Shown piece after piece: positions 47,701-58,914 of a stretch of 64,000 nucleotides of DNA. The notes below the pieces were generated by a model. The model saw only the letters and a program-made list of their open reading frames with translations. It had not been told where the DNA came from and did no database searches. This DNA is from Ceraceosorus guamensis. Taxonomy: Eukaryota; Basidiomycota; Exobasidiomycetes; Ceraceosorales; Ceraceosoraceae. Numbering within the stretch: position 1 is the first letter of the stretch; every line of letters begins with the position of its first letter. Location: assembly GCF_003144195.1 (NCBI RefSeq), contig NW_020289998.1, forward strand, positions 252,459-316,458. The letters run 5' to 3'. The position numbers and the translations under genes were made by a program.

Positions 47701-48834
47701 GGTGTGCTCTGGCTTTGTCAACAGCACCTCCAGAGAGGCATGCAGATGGGCGTCGAGTAGCTCCAGCTCTTTCCACGTCCTCCGCACCACGACTGGAGCA
47801 TTTGCTTCGATCTGGTCTCTGTGCATACCGAGGAACGAGAGCGTCGAGATGCGCTTGTCCGACGGATCTGCAGGGAAAGACTGCCTGGATGCATCCGAGC
47901 CTGAAGTCAGGACGAGGAGATAAAATGCTGAGGACTTGCTTAGAGCATGCGTCTGCGTCGCCTGAGAATGCATGAAAGCGAGCTCGGCATTCAGTGCAAG
48001 GACCTTGTCGTCCCAGTCCGAAGCAATGCATATAGTCTTGATTGCCGTAATCAGGGGCTCGCCAGGTACTGCGAGAGCGCTCATCGAGCCCACAGATCGA
48101 GGTTGAATGCTAAGAGCTTGACTGCTTTTCAGCGACTCGAAGCCGCACGATCGTTGGTGCCTGAGCGCAGGGGGTCCAGTCTTTGAGATGCTGCCCAAAT
48201 GCTTTTCGGATGTGGTTGACTTGCGCCTGGTTATGTCGGGCGTAGCATGATCTTTGTCCACGGCAAGCAGCTTCGAAGTGGTGGTGGTAGCATGATTGTC
48301 TCCCGCCACACGACCAGATGAAGTGGATGGCCTAGAGAGCTGACTGAAGCTTCCACGCTTTGCAGTGGATAACATCAAGGACTTGGTCTTTCCAAGGACT
48401 GAATTGCCTTTCAGACTCTGACGCGATCGGGGAGATGACAGACTCGCGCTCAAACTCAGCGAGTTTGCGTCCTTGTCCGAAGTCGACGACATTGTGGACG
48501 CTGCAGAGGATGGTGCTGGAGCTTCGTCGAGGTATGCGGCAGCACAGAGGTGCATACCCGATGCGAAGGACCATATGCTGCCACTGAGCGGAGGCTTGTT
48601 GTTGTGCTGCCGCTGCTGCTTTTGGCGCATGGCCAAAGCGATGCTCGCCTGTATCTCTGGCGGGGGCTGATTGCTGCTCATCAGTGCCCGAAGACTCTTC
48701 GGGCTACTGGATGCCGACCGACCGCCGGCGGTGCCTGCTTGACTTTGCAATTCATCCGTGCTGGATCCTGGGCGACGCCCCTTCGACTTGCGTGATGAGG
48801 CAGGCATGATTCGGATGTGAGAAAGACCGAGCAC
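44755..48834 (-). CDS. Large mostly disordered protein with a possible divergent PX domain
   Basis: Single uninterrupted frame of 1359 codons, ATG 48834 (a second ATG ten codons on, 48807, gives MPASSRKSKGRRPG). It is Ser/Thr/Pro/Arg-rich and low-complexity over most of its length. One ordered block, about residues 255-520, runs from PLITAIKTICIASDWDDKVL through VVVRRTWKELELLDAHLHAS to DALATSRAVSDFLWV. The spacing of the RRTWKELELLDAHL and SRAVSDFL elements resembles a phox-homology (PX) lipid-binding domain with a long insert of poorly conserved sequence; this is inference from pattern, not certain. Many SP/TP and RxxS sites suggest phosphorylation. No transmembrane segment. The intron-free 4 kb frame is unusual among its intron-rich neighbours. 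Confidence 0.8.
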   Translation of the reverse strand: MLGLSHIRIMPASSRKSKGRRPGSSTDELQSQAGTAGGRSASSSPKSLRALMSSNQPPPEIQASIALAMRQKQQRQHNNKPPLSGSIWSFASGMHLCAAAYLDEAPAPSSAASTMSSTSDKDANSLSLSASLSSPRSRQSLKGNSVLGKTKSLMLSTAKRGSFSQLSRPSTSSGRVAGDNHATTTTSKLLAVDKDHATPDITRRKSTTSEKHLGSISKTGPPALRHQRSCGFESLKSSQALSIQPRSVGSMSALAVPGEPLITAIKTICIASDWDDKVLALNAELAFMHSQATQTHALSKSSAFYLLVLTSGSDASRQSFPADPSDKRISTLSFLGMHRDQIEANAPVVVRRTWKELELLDAHLHASLEVLLTKPEHTSVTRLAKFLESEANDGLVKPSNVESTRSLRKRLFSPTKRKEDHVEPFALMTAAATTSDSADSGNPSMQRVIAFKQALDIYWQRLFETCGDALATSRAVSDFLWVKKAIFALRVSFAAHIHFFVSHSISALRSGDPIKLSTPPKEMPDHHRISVFDLNAPITSEQKDSNANPNNSAHSDIESAKSLRSKLSSSSSSKSVRIMMKPPASPTSLRSIATFGKPSHFDDWRTPRGSWGDGGYYKRVEGKSSSPPQDTTFRPHVSQRRPGTALPHGAQALRNVLEEDDKGVAQKSGLGVPNPLDIARQTERRATEGTLTHVPRSRVSSPSAGRLVRPRTASEAETSSRLQRKDKGERTSLTSTTDLADAEIRFIGVTNPYARERFGTSFHVIGREPARHVNIDGRPHTAKGLDPAASGWATFEQADSRPLASAVEQRSVSGPASAPSLKTQSDVVELLRTETRSSTSDNKSKGPSAHNTTAGLQLTSETDRIPSVEHSAHVRTHSGMSSTPSVIDALFCAAVQTLSPTVELDADYGEPVSELEAERASRHSPNPLTFMTSCQDARPRSSADSIQGCEYSPRRSHEDEPASSSLAVPDHFLLTDPCSYAQRMLRQTRLWNGDLFDENRSSVSISEEHFWLQPQRRKSCAPESATSSAAPRSESLRCSKESAHQRTSLEWREGLTPLSEVAKNPIAASSPGPHPTDEALTAPAFKGKARARRLTLDLSGASSHEALNEVAAEPCTALAGARDSPRKPIVASLLMQVAVERGKIFLPQINTDCESNEDGQNSLVRSPWAPGPSVSRFSSSPPSSSVHAARTPVSPQSGVQTTSPASTASRGAELRKKRSQPLKLENSGWSAPFTEALPASSMLPSPQGRPRSSTQNTHSFEVLPLQDKAQPAAGHSSGQVPVMTAVLRSGWMRANTRPLFSAETRLQVPRVSSGAPSSSSSTNTSSAAWSERDSGASHGHGGSLPPPRRSARRPHISSN

Positions 48835-51800
48835 GGTAAATCGCTTGTTACTTCGTGAACTGGCCCAATTGGTGCTTGCGGCTGTAGGGAATCTGCAGAT
48901 GAGTCACGATCCTTGATTGGTGATCGTGTGGTCGCACGCAACCTAGCTCAGCTATAGCTTTGCGCGCTGCTTCCCAATTGCATTCAAGAATTTGACAAGT
49001 CGTGAGTGTTTCAGGTCTCCCTAATGGAGCAGGCTGAGCTACCTTGCCTGCACCGTGTTGCTAAGCCGAAATCGTGGTGTCAGAGATTGTGAATTGTGGT
49101 GCCACTTTGTTTCACTAAAGAGACTTGCCGATCCTAAGGTCAGCCCCGACATGCACTCGCCAGACTGCAAGATGCGCATGCACTGATGAACAAGCCTATT
49201 GGAGGGGAGGTTGTCCACATTCGTGAATGACGCTCGACCACACATTCGAGGTTTGCTCAGCAGCAGCTGGTAGAGTCAAGAGTGCTGTTCGGGTAGGAAC
49301 AGCGTGTTATTTGTGACGCCGACCGCTCTTCTCCTACAAACGCAGCCCACAAGCGTACATACGTCGAGTCTTGAAGCAGTTTGAGCAGCAATTCACAGAG
49401 CGGCCTTAGCATGGACGAAGATCTGCTGGTCTTGGGCCCAATCAGCGATACAACGATGAGGGCGCAAAGTCGAATGTTGTTGAGAAAGATCGCATGCTTG
49501 GACTACTAAGACTGTTTCTGTCGGAAGCGAATTGCCCTGGGACGCGTGAGACCTGTCGCCCTTGATGGTATAGAATCAGAGCTTCTGCTGCTGCTGGCAG
49601 ACTAGCTTCTTCGCCAAATGTACGATTGAATGCCCACTAATCCGTTCGCGGCCGGGATGTACGAGGTCTAGTCAGCAGCAGCTGGCACAGGGCGTGCGAG
49701 CAGCGGTGGGGAGGTACGACGTATGCCACTCACGAGTGGGAGTGCACGCAGCAGCACACCACAAAGCATACCGCCGGTGCCGTGCTCTTGCTGAGCGAGA
49801 ACCGTCGGACCTGAGGTACACCTACGCAGCCAGAAAGCTTGGGAGCGGCAGTGGTGAGTGCGTGTCCTTCGAGATGGGGCAACACAACGCATATGCAGCC
49901 ATACACCGCACGCATGACTCGGCGTGTATATAGTAGCCACGATTCACGGTTATTGCTGTCTGCTCAGAAGAGGATGAGCAGGGCGTCGAAAGTGCGGGCG
50001 GAGGCGACTTTCCGAGCTGCATGAAGCCATCCATGGGATAGAGAAATCATCCCAAATGTGTACGTACGTGTGCGTGCTGCCACCCGCGCGTGACACTCAT
50101 CAGACCTTTCACTGTGACCCAAAGCTGGGCAAGAGTGATGAATAGCGCCGCCCTTATCACCGCTGTGATCTTTGTGAATTGTGATGGGTAGTGGCGATGT
50201 CTTGAAGAAGTACTAGATCTGCGCTGATTCTAGTCACGAGTGTGGATGACGCTGATGTAGCTGAGCCATAGCCGAGCAGAACCGCCGCGATGCACGGGCC
50301 GAAGGGGTCACTCTGCAAGGTACGAGAGCTACTCTTGGGATTCGCGCAGTCATTGCAGTGTGTGCATCGACCGAGCATCCAGCAGCATGAGAAAGCTAAT
50401 TGCGCGCAGGTGGGCGTCGAAGGCATCACTCCATTAATTCCGGACCTTGCTTGATGACCGTCTTTAAGCGCCTTAGTGTCGGGCACAAAGGGCGGAAAGC
50501 TCTCTTAATCGTTGCATCGCACCTTCCATTGGCCGCGCTGCCGACTGTAATCTAGCTGCGACTCGACACACGAAGGTATTCAACGATTGTGTATTCGTTG
50601 CTTATTCTCATCTCATGCACGACCGAGCAATGACAGGCACATGCCGCAATCATCACGGCCTTGCAGTCGCCTGAGTCACGAGTCTATTCGAGATTATTTG
50701 CGCAGTCATCACGCGGAGATCAGCCGGCCGATCGAGCTTCGGTGCTCAGCCACGCAGTCACTCACACTGTTTGAGACCGCAGCTGCGCAGACTCTTGTGA
50801 CTTCATCGGAAGAGGGGTGCGTCGCAGTTTGTCTGATGCCGCGTCTTTGCAGCAGCAGCCGTCGCTATACATACCCGCGCAGTCCAAAGAGGCGGCTGCG
50901 ATTCTTCTCGTTGGACCATCATGCAGAGGCCTGATCGATCAAGCCATGAGCAAGGTGCGGCTGATGCCATCGTTGTAGTCGTAAGTCTAATTCGTGAGTG
51001 TATACTTTTGCCTGATAGTGCTTGCGCGAGTCTGCGCCGTATTCCGGGTCTTGGACGTCGGAGCTGGAGCTCAGCTGACGATGCTTAAGGCGCAGTCAAT
51101 TTCGTGGGCCTCCGTGACCTTCAGATCCGACAACAATCACCACGAATTGCGAAAGCAATCTTGAGCTTTCTGATGCGAACCATTTGAAATTAATTGTTCC
51201 TTGTACTGCTTCCTCTTAATTGCTGCCATGTCTGCGTTCATCGCGCTAAGCATCAGGTGGAGCGTCGGAGTTCGAGTCTTGAGTGAGGGCACCTGTCACA
51301 TTTACAATTGTGAGTGATCAACCTGTCAGGCGTGGCAGGCAGACTGGCAGTAGAGCGAGTAGCCGAGTACAGTGATGCAGTCCGAGAGCATCGCATGTGA
51401 TCAAGGACAGTTGCGAGCGTAGGCGGTGCTGTTTAGGACTTTCGACTGCTTATAGCGCGGAGAAGGCGACAAGCAAGCCATTCGTGATTCGCGCGTGATT
51501 TCGACTCAAACTCGAAAAAAAATTGAATCGAATCGAGCAAGGAGGTGCGCTTTTGCCACGAATATGACCGTGATTCCGGCGCGACGACGAGTCATCAGCC
51601 GTCTTGAGCCTGTCGTGTCGCGCTTTCCTTCGCGGAAAGCCTATGTATGCTGTATAGCCGCTCGCAGTCCCGCTCCGTTCCACGCGCGGAGACGACCATG
51701 AAGCACGGCAAGCCATTCACGATTCTGGGTTTTGGTTGCGCCGGACAGTGCATATCTGGCGCAGCTTGCCACCCGCCTTTCCCGAAAGCAGACTGCGTCA

Positions 51801-52877
51801 AAGTGACTGTGCACATCAGCGTTGCTTGTTCGGGCAATACGTTTGCTCGTCACGTCGCGGTGTGTTGTCCGTCAAACCTGAAACGAGCTAAGCAATGCGT
51901 GGTTAGACTCGTCTGGCACAACATCTGTGCGCCGTCATAGCAGCTATGGCCATCGGGGAATCCAGGCTGATGTTGGATGGTCAACGAAACAGCATCGACA
52001 GTGATGGGTGTAGGGCCTGTTGCTACTTCTGAACCGGAATAGGATGTGGTGATGGGAAAATGGATGCACGGATGTGGATGCCTTGAAGAGAGACGCGCAA
52101 TGGTAGCGTGATGGTGGAGTCTAACACAGAGCAGCCGCGGCATGAAGCTCTCCTAATTGCGCGTGCTCCTGCAAGCTGCTGCAACATTCACGATTCACTT
52201 GTGATTCAGCAAGCACGCCACGCGCAACAAGCAGCAGCATGTAAGGCGGCTTTTGGAGCTCGCGCAGCAGCAGCAGCTGCTGCAGGATGGCCATGCAGCT
52301 GCATGTCTCGATTTTGCCTGTAGCTGATGATCTCCTTGGCTTGAACTATGTACCGAGTCGACTAAATGTCCAAGCAACACCTGAGCCATACCTCGTGTCT
52401 TTTCGTGTGTGGTCATGACTCGTAAAGAGACTCGCTGACCCAATAGGAAGTGCAGACCCAAACGTGTAAGCGGATCATCAAGCGAGGAGACGGGCGCGCG
52501 CCCCCCGGAAGCGGGCAAGGGGCCGAGGGTCCGGCTTGCCCTGCAAGTGCTTCTTGCCTCGACCAGCTTAGGGAAGCTCGTGTCACCTATCGATTATGGA
52601 ACTCGTGTCACCTATCGATTATGGACTGAGAAATAGGAAAGCGTGCAAGACAAATGACCACTACTTGGGCAGAAGTCATTCAGGGTGATCAGCCCGATAC
52701 AGAGAGATGCAAGGGAGGGTAGGGGTTTTAGTAAGCCGGACGGAGGACGTGTCAAGTCGGCAAGAAGAACAGAACAAGAGGAAACGAGAAAAGAGGGAAA
52801 GTGAAGGAGTGACGATCGATTTGCATGGGATCATGGCCATGGACCGTCGCTGAGGCTTGCTCTGAAGCCAATCAAGG
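48835..52877. other. Gene-poor region
   Basis: 4 kb without a recognisable gene. Only short, motif-free frames are present. It contains several CAG/CTG clusters (for example 52260-52285), GATTC/GAGTC words near 51263-51300 and 51483-51515, and a 25-base tandem duplication at 52577-52625. It includes the MFS gene's 3' side at the right end. Confidence 0.5.
52577..52625 (+). repeat. Perfect tandem duplication, 24-base unit
   Basis: Two identical copies of a unit beginning CTCGTGTCACC and ending CGATTATGGA (52577-52600 and 52602-52625), separated by one A. Confidence 0.95.
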
Positions 52878-55332
52878 TCAATGCTCGTCTTTCTGAGACC
52901 TGCGTCCCAAGCGACTACCGAAGAGCCATAATGGGACCATGGTGAAGAGCCTGTACACAACGGAGACGTCATCATAGTCACATCGCTCAGCCTTGCCAGT
53001 CTCAAAAAGCATATAAGTCTCATTTTCAACTCACCATAGTGCGGCGACTATGCCACCTTCGGTTCCCCACACGAGCATCGGACCATCGCGGTTGACCCAC
53101 TCGTGTTGGAAGTAAGGAATGCAGAAACCGAAGAGGACTCTGGCCCAATTCACCAGTGCAGCTATCTCTCCGCCACGGTCCGGCATCTCTAGAGATAGCT
53201 TGCTCAGCAAGCTGGCGGCCTGACAGGGTCAGCTTGGCGGGCCTACGATCTCCGGCCTCATTCGACTCACGCGACGAGATTGACCATGCAGCCTGCCTGA
53301 ATAAGGGCCCATCCAATGATGATGCCTGCCAAAGTGACGTGCTGAAGTCCAGCACCAAAAGCCAGCATACCTGTCGGTTGGATGGGGCGCATGACTCTCA
53401 GCTATTTGTGGGCGGATGGAGTCAATAGGCCAACATTGCTCACCGATGAGGTACAGGAGCGTGCCCGGCGCAGTCGGCAGCAAGAGGTCTTCGTTTTGCA
53501 GCGTTCCAACGTTTGGTCCATGCAGAACAGACCATCTGGTAGCCATGCGTGACCACCAGCCAGCCAGAGCCTCGCCAATAAAGACAGATATCTAAGGATC
53601 CGATGTATCCCATAAGCAACGTGATGGTCTAAGCCTCGACGGAACAAGCGTCACTTACGATGGGTACCAAGTACAGCGTGCTGATGGCGTCGTGCGAGAA
53701 GCCGAAGCCACCGACACGCTTGGGCTCAGCCAAGAAAATGGGCAGCGTCACGTTGATTCCCACGGTAAATCCGAAGAAGATGGCGCCAAAGATGTAGCAA
53801 AGAACGGCTTGCGGATGGAACATGACCTCGAGCATTCTGCGGAAAGCTTCAAGACCTCAGCAAGCGCATGTTGTCGGCGTGTGAAATCCTGCTCGCCCGA
53901 CTCACTCTTTCACCGCTTGCCACATGGGCGTGCGATTCTTTCTGAGCTTCCAGGCCGTGAGACCGAGGAGCGTCTCGATACGATAGCGAAGACCGTGTGT
54001 TGGACGTGCGGGGACAGGATCTAAATGACGGTCGTACAGAGTCTCCTCCATGCAGAAAGCAATCAAGAGAACCACTAGCGGAGGGAGGCGATTAGATCAC
54101 AGCCTTGCACATCTTTGACAAGGCCGGATCACCGGCATTGGTGCACTCACCAATCACCGAGTAGATTGAGCCGCAAGCGTACACCCAGCGCCAACTTTGA
54201 CGTGCCGCCAGGTAGCCAAAAATGAAGGGCGGAATGAAAGGACTCGCTACAGCGAGGATGACAACAACAAGATTAGCAGAAACATGCTGAGCATCCGCCA
54301 GCGCAATTCGGCTCACCAAGATAGCCAAAGGTCCACAATGCCACGCTGAGCAGTGACGGAAAATGAAGCAGACCGAATTCAGTTTGCGCAAAACCCTGAA
54401 TGCCGCATTTCGTGTTTGCGACGACGCACCGCGTTGGTTGCTTGTGCACCGGATACAGGTCAGTGCAGATGTACAGGCCGAGCACCTGCGAGCTCGTCGA
54501 GAAAAAGCCGCTGAGGCATCGACAGACGGCGAAACTGGTTAGGGTCGGGGCGAACGTAGCGCCGACAAGAAAGGCGAGTCCGATCACCTGGCTGCAGAGC
54601 AAACCAGAGAGACAGTCAGAAAGAAATTGACTAGTGCTGCAAATGGTGCACTCACGTCCAAAAGAGCACGGGCAGACGGCCAAAGCGGCGAACGAAAACG
54701 ATGGCAAACACACCGCCGGGTCCCAGGAGAAAGATGGACCAATTACTGGTCAAATTGTTGATACGGTCAGGTGTTGTGTGGAAAGTCTTTGCCAGGCCGA
54801 ACATGGACGCAATTCCTTTGCGCGTTCAATCATGCAAGGGTATCAGCCACGAATCTCTCCATTTCGGCGCAACACGACAAAGCTTACCGAGAGCTGAATC
54901 AAAATCTGGCACTATGGCTGCCAAAACCATGACTGTCAAGACGTGGAGTGCAGAAAGTGCGTCAGTTGCGCTTCTGTGTCGAAGGTCGAAGGGTAGGAGC
55001 AGCTCACTGAATAGGATCAGGCTCTTTTTGCGCTCTGGCCAGGCTTGGGGGTCTTCAGGGCCCAAAGGCTGGGGCCACAAGACAATGCCATTCTTGTCCG
55101 TCTTCAAGGAGCTTGCCCACTCATCGCCGAACTGCCGTTGAGCCTCTCCGAGCTCCAGCACGTACTGGCCATCCTTCTGTTCGAGCTGGTGTCGAAGCGC
55201 CATGCCGGTGATTGGCCTATCAGTGAATTGGATCGGCGACGGAGGTATGCTCGAGTCTCCATGACGAGAAGAAGAAGTTGCGCACTTGTCTGAAACGTCG
55301 CCGTTCAGCTCAATATCGTGATGGGACGACAT
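52878..55332 (-). CDS. Major facilitator superfamily transporter, 12 exons
   Basis: Plasma-membrane proton-coupled carrier of the fungal drug/H+ antiporter-like type; substrate unknown. Twelve coding exons can be joined in phase, about 552 residues. N-terminal cytosolic part, then recognisable family blocks: PQAWPERKKSLILF entering the first helix, INNLTSNWSIFLLGPGG, RRFGRLPVLFWTQVIGLAFL, CRCLSGFFSTSSQVLGLY with TDLYPVHKQ, SPFIPPFIFGYLAARQSWRW, cytosolic loop MEETLYDRHLDPVPARP, then HPQAVLCYIFGAIFFGFTVG, PIFLAEPKRVGGFGFS, and GEIAALVNWARVLFGFCIPY. One exon (about 54315-54343) is only 29 bases. The ATG at 55332 gives a normal N terminus; an in-frame ATG at 55533 would add 67 residues. Introns of about 60-110 bases interrupt most helices. 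Exact ends of two junctions are my best choice by phase. Confidence 0.9.
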
Positions 55333-57555
55333 TTCGGCGTTGCGTAAGAGAGCGCCGGCACGATAGGGAAGAGCGACAAGAACGATAAGCCTTGACTTCC
55401 TGACGGTATTTGAGAGGTCAGGCGATGGAACGGAGTAGCTGGCGTCGACACCGTCAAAGGTGTGACCGGCGTCTGGCTGAAGGTCGATCGGGGGGTTTTG
55501 GTTGATGTTGTCAGGGCGAGCAAGGCGCTCCATGCGGCAAAGGAGTTTGTTGCGGCGCTGATGGAGAGGATTGATTGCTCTCTATACGAGCTGAAGCGCC
55601 AGGAAGCAAGCAGTCCGACGCTCGGCCTGGCGAGACATAGGTACCGTAGTACGGTCTGTCAGGGCGATCGCTCTGCACACGCTGCTGCTCTTCACCGAGT
55701 GTCTCTGCCCACACAGGCGCTCGCTATTTGCGACGACGAGGTGCATGGCTCGATTGTCAGCGCAGATCACGAGTGTTGTGGTGTGGCTGCATCTCACGAT
55801 CATTGGCATCGTTCGGAGAGACGAGGCCTACGGAGCAACACAAATGGCAGCTTTGACGCCCACTCTATACACGTAGACAGGATCGATTACATGGGGATAA
55901 ACAAGGCCTCCTCTGCAACGATACACGCGCGATTGCACGCATGAATCACGAGCCCACAGTGCCGCGGTTACTGGTCAGTCACGAGTGTGGGCTGGCTATA
56001 CCTGCGATGATGCACCATGATTGCTACAACACATTCTCTGTTCATATGAACACCGACGTAGTCATGACTGCCCTTATACCGACCCTCTGATTCTTCCAAC
56101 TTATCAACGGCTCTTCCATCATCTCTGCACGCTTGCGCATGCACTTACCTCGTCGCTGCATCCTCTGCTGCTGGATGGGGTTCAGTTCAAGCTGCATGAA
56201 TTTCCCACGGCAGCGCGTGTGGGGTGGGGTACATGTACGTAGTGCTGCTTGCTCCCTTGCTCTTCTTTCTCCCTCGCCCGCCGGTAGTCTTGAAGAAAGC
56301 TCAGAGCGCCATGCGTGATTCAGATTCCTTTTCCGCTGGCTGTGCGTCGGCATTGATCTCCGATAGGTGCGAGTTATGTAGGCATCCCAACAGCTCACTC
56401 GGATCTCAGCGACAGGATTCTCGTCCTCCATGGCTGATCAGCTGCGCCGACAAAGGGCAGACGCACCAAAAATCCTGAACGATATACGGCCTGCCATCGA
56501 ATCGAACGCATATTGTTCCGGCAAAGATCCACAACCACCGCCCGGCCGTAAGCACTTGACTGCGCGGCTCAGCATTCGTGCTTCGTGATTGCTTTCATTT
56601 GTTGAGCGAGGATTGAGCGCATCATGGCAGGAAGTTGCATGCCGCGAGCGAAGCGTGTCTTGAGCGGACCGCGCGCGCAGTCGATCACAACGCGGCATAC
56701 TGGCATGTATATGGCACTCGAAATTGCAACTTGGAATCGTCAGCTTCTGGCCGCACAAAGTCTTTGCACCCTGATTGAGAGTGAGGGCCGAGCCGGCTTT
56801 GTTGTACTTTGAGTGGTCCATCGATGATAAAGGCTGCCAAAGTGCCGCGCAAACGTGTCTACGCAGACGAAGCCGTTAGTATGCACGCGTGCGGCAGCAA
56901 TCGCGAATGTACATGCACCTTCCGTCTTTTCCTTGACCGATTGAGACCTCCGAATGCGATTCGCGCTGTGCTTTGTATAGGCATGCTCTCGGCGTGCATC
57001 AGAGCTTGCTTCCGATCGCGATCATGCCACTCCATGACGCATCTTGATCAATTGCCCTCTGCTCGATGTCTCAACCTGCTATCAGCGACTCGAACAATCG
57101 TGATTCGTGTGTTTGCATTCATGTGCATATCCGCCGCGACGTGTTTTGACGTTAGCATGGGAACTTGTTCTTCAAGCACACCGTCAAGCAAGCAAGACGC
57201 CAAGCTCATCTCAAAGCCATGCAGTGACTCTCAAATCACTTGCTGATCCTTCATCAGCACCTCTTGCTCAATGAGCCAGACAGGATAGGCAGGCGACGAA
57301 AGAGGATAGAAGGATTTTTTTTATTTTTTTTTTTCGAACTTGGGCATTCCAATCAGTGACTTATCGTCGCGAGCAAAGGAGTACGGAAAAGCAATTTGCA
57401 AAAACGAGGAGCTCGTCATGACCATTTAGACCATCGCGAATGTGGGGATCTGATGAGGTGACCGAGTCGGGTCATGATGAATCGAACGTGCGCTTATTTG
57501 AGTTGAGAAGGTCGCGAGAAACATGGCACGTCTGCATGGCTCGTCATCTTGCTGG
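55333..57555. other. Intergenic region between the MFS and WSC genes
   Basis: 2.2 kb, no recognisable gene. Near 57316-57335 lies a T-rich run (T8 A T11), about 220 bases past the WSC gene stop on its downstream side, so it may belong to that transcript's 3' region. Confidence 0.5.
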
Positions 57556-58914
57556 TCAAGCCGCTACTTGATAGAGACTCATGCTGTACACGCTGCCACC
57601 GCAAGTCTGAGCGCTGTTTCCGCTGCACGGCTTGTCGCACGTAGCACCGACAGTGCTGCTGTAGAGCAAAGTGTTGCCACCGCGGCACTCGTTCCCATTC
57701 TCCAGCGCCGCGTACTTGAAGCCACGGTCAGCCATGGTGGTGATGCAGCCCTGGATCGTCCTGGCATTCGAGAAGAGCGCTGCTCCGTCAAGAGCTCGGT
57801 TGGGGTCAGCGCGGTCCTTGTAGCACCCGATGAAGTTGTACTTCTGGCCATTCCTGGCAGTCACGGGCGAAGGCTGCTGAGGAGTGCCGGTCGGCGGTGT
57901 GGTGGACAGCGTGGTCTTGTAAACGGACAGGGCCGAAGCGCCTCCACAAATCTGCTTGGTGTTGCCCGTGCAAGAGTTGTTGCAGTTAGACTCGTCAATC
58001 TTCTTGTTGGCAGGGGGGGCAACAGATGAGGAAGAGCCACAGTGGCATTCGCTTCTATACTCGGTGGCTGACAAGTCGTAGCCCGAATTGGCACAGCGAG
58101 TTGCGCAACCCTGCACGGTATTGTCGTTGATTCCATACGTACCGGCAGGCAGAAGGCGGTTGTTCGGGTCGTCACGGTAGCAGCCCTGATAAGATCCGTT
58201 GGTGATGGTGACGCTTCTAGCAGCTGGTCCATTAACCTTGCTCTGGAACACCAGCAGCTTGTTGGGACCGCCAGCCCGCTGTGCGCCGTTTCCTGGAGCA
58301 ACAGTGTTGCACCCACCGTCGTTCGAGCTGGTCAATTGGGCTGCTGGCGTGTCGACTGTTCCGGTTGGTGAGTTAAGCGCGTCGCCGCAGAAGCATTGGT
58401 AGCTGGCAGTACACAGAGACAAGCAGTCAGCCTTTTTTGTTGTTTCTCTCTGCATTCAGAATGTCTCGCTCGCTCTCACCCATACTCGAGGCCGGCGTAG
58501 TATGCTCCCAGGGAACCGCAGTACGTCAAGCATTTCTACATGACCATGACAGCAACAACCTGTGAGTGCAAGCTTCGCGCAGCGTCGAATCTTGTGCGAC
58601 TCACTCCAACGGTCATTGCCTGCTTGTCCTCTGTGTAGCCAGATCGGAGCAGGCGAGAGTTGGGGTAGAAGTCTAGGCGATCGACAAGGGTCGTGTCAGT
58701 ACGCGTCACGGTCGATATGAGCGGCAGCAACGTCCGAGTCGAACTGACCTGCCGTGCAGCCAGTAGTCTGCCAACTTGCAGCATCAGGTCCAGAGGGCTG
58801 GAAGGGCGCCGATGGGCCAGCCGCTGGACTGGTTCCGGTCTGGGGAGCCGGGACTGCCGAGACTGCGCCGATTGCAATGGCCAAAGCGCCGACGATGAGG
58901 GACGTAGAGCGCAT
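57556..58914 (-). CDS. Secreted protein with three WSC domains
   Basis: WSC domains are Cys-rich carbohydrate-binding modules found in cell-wall stress sensors and secreted wall or glyoxal-oxidase proteins. Exons: 58914-58749, 58672-58605, 58535-58480, 58402-57556; 378 residues. Signal peptide MRSTSLIVGALAIAIGAVSAV, then a Pro/Ser/Gly linker and three WSC repeats beginning at TGCTADFYPNSRLL, YQGCYRDDPNNRLLPAG and FIGCYKDRADPNRALDG. Each carries a family-type Cys set (for example CATRCANSGYD, ECHCGSSSS, CNNSCTGNTKQICGG). The first WSC is split over four exons. There is no transmembrane segment or GPI signal, so it is probably free or wall-bound rather than a Wsc-type sensor. The third repeat has an ECRGG in place of the usual EC-C-G, losing one cysteine. 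Confidence 0.93.

Noticed and set aside
57316-57335. T-rich run as a possible poly(A) tail of a retroelement
   Set aside because: No target-site duplication or element body next to it; it fits better as part of the WSC gene 3' region.
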